A DNA stretch of 50,511 bases from Clostridia bacterium (lineage in GTDB: Bacteria; Bacillota; Clostridia; Oscillospirales; Acutalibacteraceae), in NCBI GenBank assembly GCA_017398425.1, contig JAFQFZ010000062.1:1-50511 (forward strand), given 5' to 3'. The notes under the pieces are model-generated. The model worked only from the letters and a program-made list of their open reading frames with translations, was not told the origin of the DNA and did no database searches. Below are positions 1 through 9,200 of the stretch, piece after piece. A program made the position numbers and the translations under genes. The stretch's first letter is position 1; every line of letters starts with the position of its first letter.

Positions 1-37
1 AACCGACCACACAACCGATCAAAAACATCCAAAACAT
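1..37 (-). CDS. Start of a tiny membrane peptide, DUF3789-like (cut by window edge)
   Basis: Only the first 12 codons are in the window (MFWMFLIGCVVG), starting at the ATG read down from 37. A ribosome site AGGAG lies about nine bases upstream. The hydrophobic start, tiny size and place downstream of a DpnD-like gene in an ICE resemble the DUF3789 peptides of Tn1549-type elements. That family assignment is inference from 12 residues; the rest lies outside the window. Confidence 0.4.
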   Translation of the reverse strand, partial: MFWMFLIGCVVG

Positions 38-70
38 ACTGGTTCACTCCTGTTCATTGTAATGGGGGTT

Positions 71-113
71 AAGGGGATATCCCCTTAGATACTGCCTTTT
101 GTCCCCAAAAGGC
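71..113. repeat. Two adjacent palindromes downstream of the DpnD-like gene
   Basis: A perfect 16-bp palindrome AAGGGGATATCCCCTT lies at 71-86, and an 8-bp stem hairpin GCCTTTTG/CAAAAGGC with loop TCCC lies at 94-113. They fill the gap between the DpnD-like stop (183) and the next ribosome site (about 46-51). Neither has a clear T tract, so a role as terminator, mRNA processing site or protein-binding site is open. Confidence 0.5.
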
Positions 114-182
114 GATGCTTGCGGGTAAGTGACAGATCTTCTCCCTTGCGGTCGAAGATCATCTCTCACAGTCTGAAAAAAA

Positions 183-716
183 TCACCGTACTTTTGCCGC
201 AGGCGGTTTCAAAGGCGGTGTCCCACGATCTACCTCGCCGTCTTGAAGCACATAACAACGCTCGATTTTGAAGCCATCCTTGCCGCCGTATTCGTCTGCC
301 ATCAACCGATCCAAACGGACACAAACATCCTCGCCGTCAAGCGACGAGCCATAGATGGAATACCCACCTTGTCCGCTTTGAAAAGCTTTGTTATCGCTCG
401 ACACCACATAGGTACGTTCAAACGCTGTATACGGCTTTTGGAAGCTGTCCGCCGTGAACACGATATAGCCTTTTAAGTGTTTGCCTTGTTTTTCTGCCTC
501 GCGGAATCGGCGCGTCAGTTCTTGATATGTGACATACACCTGCGGTGAATCGTGCTTCGGTTCAAACGTCACACCGACAAAATCCTCCGCATCCAACATA
601 TACTCTCCGCGTATCCATCCGAGATCTGCTTTTTTGCGTGCATCCGCCAACGATTCGGCTTCTACCATCACCGTCTTTCGCAACGTTTCGGTAATCACCA
701 CTTCGTATTCTTTCAT
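183..716 (-). CDS. DpnD/PcfM-like protein with LPD28-like C-terminal domain
   Basis: A 177-residue protein. The ATG at 716 is chosen because AAGGAGGA lies just upstream; the frame stays open 16 codons further without a ribosome site. Residues 1-45 (MKEYEVVITETL, with a V-x-AES-x-x-A-R pattern) resemble the DpnD/PcfM family of ICE and plasmid accessory proteins. The C-terminal half carries AFERTYVVSS and GYSIYGSSLDG, resembling the large-polyvalent-protein-associated domain LPD28. No catalytic residues are evident. The giant helicase upstream also contains an AFERTY segment, so the two probably share a module. It is separated from the ATPase gene by a hairpin terminator, so it likely has its own promoter or is read at low level. 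Function unknown. Confidence 0.7.
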   Translation of the reverse strand: MKEYEVVITETLRKTVMVEAESLADARKKADLGWIRGEYMLDAEDFVGVTFEPKHDSPQVYVTYQELTRRFREAEKQGKHLKGYIVFTADSFQKPYTAFERTYVVSSDNKAFQSGQGGYSIYGSSLDGEDVCVRLDRLMADEYGGKDGFKIERCYVLQDGEVDRGTPPLKPPAAKVR

Positions 717-746
717 TATGTTTCCTCCTTTTTGAAAATGGGCATA

Positions 747-779
747 AAAAAACAGCCTGCGCATTGCAAGCTGTTTTTT
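747..779. terminator. Intrinsic terminator after the ATPase gene
   Basis: The arms AAAAAACAGC (747-756) and GCTGTTTTTT (770-779) form a 10-bp hairpin with a short internal stem (TGC/GCA) in the loop. The A/T flanks make it usable in both directions. It lies 37 bases past the stop of the DUF4143 ATPase. Confidence 0.75.
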
Positions 780-816
780 GTAATTCTATCCGCTATTTGG
801 GTTCACGTAATGGTAT

Positions 817-2088
817 TTAATTTTTCAAGCACCCAATCGGCACCACATACACGCCGTCGTCGCGGCGATAAGCAATCTCGGTACCAGTGAGCACCATCAA
901 GAAAGACGGCTCTTTCATTTTTTCGGTGTTTATCTTTTGCTTCAGCTTCAACAAATTCTCTGCCGCTTTTTCGATCTCAGAAGAACCGAGTTTCACTTCG
1001 ATTGCCGCCCAGCGACCATCATTGAGTGCCACAATCGCATCCGCTTCCAACTCGGTTGCATCACGATAATGATATACCTGTCCGTCGATGGATTCCGCAT
1101 ATACTCTCAGATCGCGAACGCATAACGACTCGAACAAGAATCCGAAATAATTAAAATCTTCAAGCAAGCGTTCGGGATTCAAACGCATCACAGCCGCCGC
1201 CACCGACGGATCAATAAACTGACGTTTCGGGGTGGTACGAATGGCAGATTTTGACCGCAATGCCGGACTCCATGCCGGAAGATTTTCCGTGACAAAAATA
1301 CGGTCTAATGCGTCCATATACTGTCGAATCGTTTTTTCGGACAAGGTATCATCACCGATACCCATCGCAATATCATCTTCAATTGTTTTATTTGTCGCCA
1401 TCGTGGAGATGTTTCGCGCCAAAGAGCGAAGCAACGCACGCACTTTTGTGGGGCTTCTTTCGATGTCATCCACACGCGATACATCGTAATTGATAACCGC
1501 TTCTACATAATTGATGGCTTGCTGAAGGGCGGTTTTTTCATTCTCACCGATCGCTGCGGGCCAACCGCCACGCACGATCGCAAACGCGATGTCCTCAATG
1601 GTCATCTTTGAAAAACTGTCAATCTCCGTTTCACCATCAAACAAAGCGGCGAGAGATACCGTACCCGTGGACTCCAACGACTCGTACAAACTCATTGGGC
1701 GCATACGCATACGAGAAATTCGCCCTGTTCCGGTATGCTGCACTTCATCGTCCTGCGGCACGGCAGAACCGGTCAAAATAAACTGTCCGTGTTCACCGCG
1801 TTGATCGACCGCATAACGCACGGCATCCCATAATACCGGTGCCGTTTGCCATTCATCAAGCAGGCGAGGGGGTTCACCTTTGAGCAACAGCGACGGCTTT
1901 GTGTCTGCCGCTTTCAGATACGATACACGCTTATCCGGATCTTGCATATACAGTTCACTTTTTGCCGCACGCGCCGCGGTCATCGTCTTACCACACCATT
2001 TCGGTCCCTCGATCAATACCGCGCCGCTGGTTTGCAAATGCATTTGCAAAATATCATCCGCTATGCGATTCAGATACTTTCGATTCAT
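817..2088 (-). CDS. AAA+ ATPase with DUF4143 C-terminal domain
   Basis: A 423-residue protein of the AAA_14/DUF4143 family, common in gut bacteria and archaea and of unsettled function. Walker A is GPKWCGKT (28-35), a Walker B-like LLDEW is at 76-80, and the sensor-like ILTGS is near 103. The C-terminal region has ELEAD followed by AAIEVKLG, the E/D...E-x-K layout of a PD-(D/E)XK nuclease-like fold. The start follows AAGGAGG. Its promoter is threaded through a 23-bp repeat array, so it is probably self-regulated or regulated by an array-binding protein, and it looks like a self-contained cassette within the ICE. Roles proposed for relatives (DNA handling, toxin-antitoxin-like behaviour) cannot be decided from the sequence. 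Confidence 0.85.
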   Translation of the reverse strand: MNRKYLNRIADDILQMHLQTSGAVLIEGPKWCGKTMTAARAAKSELYMQDPDKRVSYLKAADTKPSLLLKGEPPRLLDEWQTAPVLWDAVRYAVDQRGEHGQFILTGSAVPQDDEVQHTGTGRISRMRMRPMSLYESLESTGTVSLAALFDGETEIDSFSKMTIEDIAFAIVRGGWPAAIGENEKTALQQAINYVEAVINYDVSRVDDIERSPTKVRALLRSLARNISTMATNKTIEDDIAMGIGDDTLSEKTIRQYMDALDRIFVTENLPAWSPALRSKSAIRTTPKRQFIDPSVAAAVMRLNPERLLEDFNYFGFLFESLCVRDLRVYAESIDGQVYHYRDATELEADAIVALNDGRWAAIEVKLGSSEIEKAAENLLKLKQKINTEKMKEPSFLMVLTGTEIAYRRDDGVYVVPIGCLKN

Positions 2089-2111
2089 AGATTTCGCCTC
2101 CTTGCATTTGT

Positions 2112-2140
2112 ATTATATGCCATACTACCGAAAATATCAA
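2112..2140 (-). promoter_or_regulatory. Promoter of the DUF4143 ATPase
   Basis: Read on the minus strand, TTGATA (2140-2135), a 17-bp spacer and TATAAT (2117-2112) form a near-consensus sigma-A promoter 23 bases before the start codon at 2088. The spacer contains the first unit of the 23-bp repeat array. Confidence 0.75.
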
Positions 2141-2212
2141 GGGTTTACTACCGAAAATATTGATGTTTCGCTACCGGAATTGTGACTATTTTACTACCGA
2201 GATTGTAGATTT
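2121..2212. repeat. Four-unit 23-bp direct repeat (iteron-like array)
   Basis: The core ACTACCG (GCTACCG in unit 3) begins at 2124, 2147, 2170 and 2193, exactly 23 bp apart. Units 1 and 2 share ACTACCGAAAATAT; units 3 and 4 are more diverged (ACCGGAATTGT, ACCGAGATTGT). The array fills the whole gap between the TOPRIM gene stop and the ATPase promoter, with unit 1 between the -35 and -10. No spacers of a CRISPR kind are present. Most likely a set of operator sites for a DNA-binding protein. Confidence 0.85.
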
Positions 2213-2216
2213 GTGG

Positions 2217-3185
2217 TTAGCGAGTCTGCGTGAACAGTTTGCGTACCGTTCGGGGCAGTTCCAATCTGTCACACAAATAATCATTGTAGTCCTTGCCCTG
2301 CGGTGGAAACCGATTGACCGCGCGAATGCCATATCGGTTTGTCAGCATCTCGCTGAGTGCTGCCGCACAATATTTCCCCGTTGCATCGTTATCCAGACAA
2401 AGCTGTACGTTGCGTATACCGGGATAATCGGCAAAATACTGTTTGAGCACGAGCGGAAAAGAACTCTCTTTGAGTTCTTTGGCTGGACGGTACACACCCG
2501 CAAGCGACACCAAATGATGCTCATTCCACGGACGGTTGCTCATCTTGAGCAATGTCGCAAACGATAGCAGATCGATCGCCGACTCAAACAAGCACACCGT
2601 ATCGCTCTCGTGAGGGATGGAAAAAGAATACCGCTTGTCGCTTCCTTCTGCTTCACCGATAAACGAATTACCAATGCCGCGTATGCTCGCATACCGCGGC
2701 ACAAGGTTTTTATCCATCCCCACAAACACCGCACTGTGATACGGGTAGCTTTCGTAAAACCGCCCCGTGGAAATACACAGAGCAATCAGTTCCTCATCGA
2801 TGCCGCGGCTTTTCAGATAACGGATGCCGCGATTGGTGTTCTCGTTCACCGCAGGAAGCAACAGCGTCTTATCCTTTTGAACGGGCATTTTGGGCGTGTT
2901 TGTCGGAGTGGTCGGTGAGATCGACAACACCTCCAACACGCGCTCAAGCGCCTGCACAAAGGTCATGCCGTTCACTTGGATCAAATAGTCAAGCGCACTT
3001 TTACCGCCGAACCCGTGTGAAAACCAGTTCCACTTACCGTTGGAAATTTTCAAGCTATCGTGTGTACGGGTACAGTAGGTTGTACCCGTAATATGCACCA
3101 GCTCGTCGGGTTCGTACAACTGCAGATAGGTCAGCAGATCCAGTTCTCTTGCTTTCATAATCATATCGGGGGAATAATACGGCAT
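2217..3185 (-). CDS. DUF3991/TOPRIM domain protein (primase-like)
   Basis: A 322-residue protein starting at the ATG at 3185, which has AAGGAG upstream; the frame runs 30 codons further back into the helicase gene without a ribosome site. The N-terminal half (about 1-90) matches the helical DUF3991-type region found with TOPRIM domains on mobile elements. The TOPRIM signature follows: LFESAIDLLS supplies the conserved Glu near 195 and CLDNDATGK the D-x-D near 263. Such proteins are thought to act in primer synthesis or nicking during element replication. The zinc-finger cysteines of a classical DnaG N-terminus are not present. The start lies 16 bases after the helicase stop, so the two are co-transcribed. 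Confidence 0.8.
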   Translation of the reverse strand: MPYYSPDMIMKARELDLLTYLQLYEPDELVHITGTTYCTRTHDSLKISNGKWNWFSHGFGGKSALDYLIQVNGMTFVQALERVLEVLSISPTTPTNTPKMPVQKDKTLLLPAVNENTNRGIRYLKSRGIDEELIALCISTGRFYESYPYHSAVFVGMDKNLVPRYASIRGIGNSFIGEAEGSDKRYSFSIPHESDTVCLFESAIDLLSFATLLKMSNRPWNEHHLVSLAGVYRPAKELKESSFPLVLKQYFADYPGIRNVQLCLDNDATGKYCAAALSEMLTNRYGIRAVNRFPPQGKDYNDYLCDRLELPRTVRKLFTQTR

Positions 3186-3201
3186 TAAACAGTCTCCTTT
3201 C

Positions 3202-6200
3202 TTATCGGTCTTGTACACGCGGTTTCGGTGTGGAAGTATCGTCACCCTCATCGGGCGTGTCATCGAGCAATGCACTGTCCTTTTGATCCATATTGAGCAG
3301 GATATTCAGTTCCTTTAACCGCTTGCTTTTCTCGGCAAGCTCGGCTTCTTTCGGGAACGGCGTTTCCATTTCCACCCGCGCGTTTTCCAGTTGAGTTTGC
3401 GTGTTGGTCAGTTCAGCACGGGTAAGCTCTAGTTTGCCTTGCAAGCCGTCGATCACATTATCAAGACGAGTAATGTTACCGTAGATATCCGCACCGAGTA
3501 CAACGGGGTGCGAGAGTTCGCCTTTGAGCATAATGCGGTATTCATTGGCAATACGGTCATAACAAATGGACATAGCAAAACCCCGATACTGTCCGAGAGG
3601 GACGGCATCGGAGCCTGTGATCGTGGTACACGCATCAATGATCGCTTTGCCTGCGACTTCTTTATCCATAAGTTCTTTGCCGTGTATCGTCATCCCGACA
3701 AAGCCTTCGGGCGGTTTCGGGTGTTCAAGCGCTGTGGCAATATCCTTTTCATAGCCTGCCACACGCTCGGTCAGACGAGCGATCATTTCGGGATATTTTT
3801 TGAGCACCAAATCTTCCAGTGCATACCGCTGGTTCAAGTGATTGGCTTTGAGCATATTCAGCTTTGCCACCTCCATATCGAGGTTGCATTTTTCAATAAT
3901 CAGCGGATTGCCCGTTGCCAACGCTTTGATCTCGGAATAACTCAGCGCCGTTTCATCGACGTCTGCCGCCACGCGCACGGGAGCTTTGCTCGTCATAATC
4001 TGTGCGATGAATTTCTGCTTATTCTCCACAAGCTGATACAAATACGCATCAAAGGTGTTTTCGGTAACATACCGATAAATCTCCACTTCGGGATTTTGGT
4101 TGCCTTGTCGCACAATGCGTCCGAGCCGCTGTGCGAGATCGGACGGCCGCCACGGACAGTCGAGATCGTGAAGCGCAATCAAGCGGTCTTGACAGTTGGT
4201 ACCCGCACCCATTTTGGCGGTACTGCCGAGAAGCACACGCACCTGACCGGAGCGCACTTTGGCAAACAGTTCTTTTTTCTTTGCCTCGGTGTTGGCATCG
4301 TGGATATACGCAATTTCTTCTTCGGGGATCCCCTTTGCCATCAGCTTCGCTTTCAGATCATCGTACACATTAAATGAACCGTCCCCTTTTGGAGTGGACA
4401 GATCACAGAACACCATTTGCGCGCTTTGGTTTTCACGGGTTCTGTCCCAAATCTCAAACACATTCCGCGCACACACCGCCACCTTGCCGTTTTCATCATC
4501 GGGGGCAAGCGGTTGTACCAACCGCATATCAAGCGCCAGTTTTCTGCCGTCGTTCGTAATGCGAAGCATATTATCGACGCTCGGATCCACACCGCCTGCG
4601 CGGATGCGCTCGGCGCGTTCCGCAAGCGATGTGATCATATCCCGTTGCAGTTCGGACGGGGTGATAACCTCGGTGTGAAAGTTGGCTTTTGGTACAGGAA
4701 GATGAAGCATATCCGCCGTTTGGATATCCGCCACCATTTTGAAGTTCGACATCAGCTCAGGAAGGTTGTAAAACTTCGCAAAGCGGGTTTTAGAGCGGTA
4801 ACCGCTTCCTTCAGGCGAGAGTTCAATCGCCGTCACGGTTTCGCCGTAGGATGCCGCCCAATCATCAAAGTGGAGCATATTCATATCCTGCAGCATCCCG
4901 TATTGCAGATACCGCTGGATGGTGTACAGTTCCACCATACTGTTGGAGATCGGCGTACCCGTTGCAAACACCACACCGCGTCCGCCCGTCAGTTCATCAA
5001 GATACTGACATTTCATAAACAGGTCGGAGGATTTCTGTGCTTCGGTCTGCGCGATACCGCCGACATTGCGCATCTTAGTGGCAAGAAACAAGTTCTTGAA
5101 ATAATGGCTTTCATCCACAAAGATACGGTCAACACCGAGCTGTTCAAAGGTGACAACATCATCCTTGCGAGATTGATCGTTGAGCTTTTCCAGTCGCGTT
5201 TCCAACGACTTCTTGGTGCGTTCCAACTGCTTGATCGTGTAGCGTTCCGCTTTGGCGGATTTCGCCTCGCTGATACCTGCCATGATCTCATCGATCTGCC
5301 GCTGAAGGATCACCTCTTGTCGTTCTTTGGACATCGGGATTTTTTCAAACTGGCTGTGTCCGATGATGATGGCGTCATAATCGCCCGTTGCGATACGCGC
5401 ACAGAATTTCTTGCGGTTGCGGGTGGTGAAATCCTTTTTGGTCGCCACTAAAATATTCGCAGACGGATACAACTGCAACCATTCTGCCGCCCATTGCTCG
5501 GTGATGTGGTTGGGTACCACGATCAACGATTTAGTGCAAAGTCCGAGGCGTTTGGACTCCATTGCCGCCGCGACCATTTCAAAGGTCTTGCCGGCACCCA
5601 CCTCATGAGCAAGCAAGGTATTGCCGCCGTACATAATGTGAGCGATGGCGTTGACTTGGTGCGGTCGCAGGGTGATCTCCGGGTTCATACCCGAAAAGCG
5701 GATATGCTGTCCGTCATATTCTCGCGGACGGATGGAGTTGAAGGTTTCGTTGTAGATGCGACACAACATATCCCGTCGGTCGATATCCTTCCACAGCCAT
5801 TCGGCAAACTTGGCTTTGATAAGCTCCTGACGGTCTTGGGCAATCGCCGTTTCCTTTTTGTTCAGCACCCGTTGTTCGTTGCCGTGTTCATCCACGACTT
5901 TGTCGTAGATGCGCACATCCTTTTGGTTGAGTGTCTGTTCCAAAATATGATACGCGCTGATGCGTTTCGTGCCGTAAGTGCTGAACGCGCGCACGTTGGC
6001 GATATCCGCGTTTTTATTCGCAATATTCCACTCACCCGTAGCGCCGGAATACAGGATCTTCATCCGATTACGAGCGTAATAGTTGGTGCCGAGCAGGTCA
6101 TACATAAAGTCCTCATACACCTTTGTCGGGATCCAGTTGACACCGATCCGCACACCGATTTCACCCGCTGTCAGATCGACGGGTTGCACCGTTTCCAATG

Positions 6201-9200
6201 CCGACACATAGCCATCCAGTTTTCCTTTCTGCTCGTCGGGCAACGCATCCCGTAACGCTTTTGCCATACGCAGTTTACGGCGGACATTCCCCGACAGATA
6301 TTCATCGGCGGTGACAAACGGATAGCGAGTCAGATCCAAATGTGCCTGCGGGATTTCAGCAGCAGTCTGCGCACAATGAATATCCCGATAAATGACACCT
6401 GCGAGTTCCGTTTCCAGTTCTTCTTCGGTTTTGCCCGACAACTGCGCCATATACGGCATATCCACACGCGCTTTCTCGGAAATGGACACAGCGAGTGCTT
6501 CCGAAGCGGTATCCACCGATGTGACCGCTTCGTGCGGACGGATAGTGCGTTTTGTGAACATATCCGCTTTTCTCTTAAACTCGCCTTCTTCGTCCATGAC
6601 TTCGAGCGAACACAGCAGATAATAACCCGAGTCATCGCTGAACGCCATACTGTTGCCGCGGCTGCTGATGCGACCGTATTTCTCAACAAAACGATCATAG
6701 AGCGTGTTCAGGCGTTCCTGCTCCTTTTGGATATCTTCATCGGGATAGCCTTCGGTTTGCAGTTCGATAAGCCGTCTGACACACTCGCGCAGTTCGATCA
6801 ACCCGCGGATACGCTTTTCACCCGTCGCCGACACCTGTGCCGGGTGCATACGGGAATTTTCACGAAAATACAGTTTGCCGTCCACAATCGTAAAGCTGAA
6901 ATTGCGAACAGACGGATCGGCAGGAATGGAGAGATCGTCTTGCGTTTCTTCCATCTCATAGTCGGTGATCTGTCCATCCAAATGCCCGATGGCGGTTTGC
7001 AGTTGTTCGGACAAATCGGCGTCCTCTATCGCTTGGCAAGTGCTATCCATACCGAAACGCGAGGATACCATTTCCATTCTGCCGAGGATCATTTCGGGAT
7101 GCTGTACAAAATACGAGTTCATTTTGATCCCGTTCTCATCCGTATCCAAATGCACCCAATCGGGTTCGATGTCCGTTAAGTGGTCACGCTTTTGCAGGAA
7201 CAGGATATCGCTTGTCACCACCGTACCGGCATTGTTCTTAAACGCTGTATTCGGCAAACGAATAGCACCGATCAGATCGGCGCGCTGTGCCAAATACTTG
7301 CGCACCGCCGAGTTTTCTTTATCCATCGTACCTTTGGAGGTGACAAACGCCACGATACCGCCCGGACGGACTTTATCGAGGGTTTTGCCGAAGAAATAGT
7401 CGTGAATGAGAAAGTGGTGTTTATCGTACCGTCGATCGGCAACACCGAAATCACCGAACGGCACGTTACCGACCGCCACATCAAAGAAGCTGTCGGGCAT
7501 TTCCACCTTTTCAAAACCCGTCACGGCAATACGGCTGTTTTGATACAGTTGCCGTGCGATGCGACCGCTGATGCTATCCAGTTCCACACCGTAAACATGG
7601 CTATCCTGCATCGTCTGCGGCAGCATACCGATAAAGTTACCGACACCACACGACGGCTCGAGGATATTGCCGTTTTGGAACCCCATCTTTTGCAAGGCAT
7701 CGTACATCGCACCGATGATCACGGGTGAGGTGTAAAACGCCGTCAACGCGCTGGCTCTCGCTGCCGCGTATTCGTCCTCATCAAGAAGCGATTTAAGTTC
7801 CAAATAATGAGGACTTCGATCATCAAAGCAATCCGCAAGACCGCCCCAACCAACATAACGGGATAGGATTTCCTGTTCTTCGGGAGTGGCAAGCCTATTT
7901 TCGGCTTCGATCGTCTGCAGAGTGCGGATCGCCGCCACATTGGCGGCATATTTCTCGCTCGGAGTACCGTAACCGAGTTCGGGATCGGTGATACGAAAAT
8001 CGTGCCGCTGATACGACGGCACATCGGGATGCAGTTTATCGAACAGTACATAGTCGCGTTGCGGTTTCGGTGGTGCCAATGCGGTGTCCGTTTCTTTTTC
8101 AGGTGGTAATACCTCAACCTCATCAACCACTTCGTCCGGCTCGTCTTGATCGTCACTCACAGTTTCGACGACCTCATCGTGTATCGGTGGTGCTTCCTCA
8201 ATGACTTCCTGCCGCTGTGCCGTTTCTTCCAAAAAGCGAAGCGGCTCCAGCGTATGATCCCGTCCGTACACCGAAAAAGTGCCGTCAAGATATTGTTCCA
8301 TCGCTTCAAGAGCATTGTGCAGATACGAATAATGCCGATGATCGGGCGGTGTTGCTTCTTTCATCGGCAACAGCATCGTTTCATATATCTCTCGTACACG
8401 CGCAGGATCGGTCAGTTGTTCGGCAATCTCGTCCACCGACTCCCAATACTTGACAAGATCGGTCTGCTGATACGGACGTGGCATATCATCGGTCGCCGCG
8501 TAAAATGCCAATCGGATCCGATTGGCAAGCTGCTTGCGTTCATACGCGGGCATTCGCTCCTTGTCCGCTTTTGTCAAGAAACGGTCAACGGTAATCAACT
8601 GTTGTATGCGTTTGGCGATCACGCTCCACGACAGTTCCACCTTGGCATACGGCTCCATAATCGAACCGTGGCTGAAAAGTAATCCTTTGGAGGAATACGC
8701 TTTGTTGTCGTTACCCCCGTAACTGCCTCCGTCGCCGTGTGCTTTACGCAGGAAGGTTTCTCGCTCCTTTTGATCGGTGTGGGTGCTGTAAAACGCATAC
8801 ACACTCAATCGGTATTCTTCGCTTCCTTCACTACGCAACGCTTTATCGATCTCGTCCTGCGAAATAAAATAGGTGCGTTCAAACGCGGTGTTCGGTTCGG
8901 TTGTTTGGAAGATAACGGGTTCTCGTTGAAGGTCTTGCAATCGTGCGAGAACATTTTTCGGGCGATAAAAGCGAAAGCGCATCAAATCGGGATTTTGAGC
9001 GTGAGCATCCACAAACGCCTGCCATTCCTTTACGATTTTATCCAACCGTTCGGGATCCGCCAGCAATGCGGCAAGGTCTTTCTTTTCCTCATCAAACGAT
9101 TTCCTCGAGGATAACACCAACTTCACGGTGGGAGCAAAGTTTTGCTCAGCCGCTTCCTCTGAAATATCCCGCACAGTAAACATCATCGTTTGTGCTAAAC

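Noticed and set aside
2121..2212. CRISPR array
   Set aside because: Units are directly abutting with no spacers and are only 23 bp; an operator or iteron array fits better.
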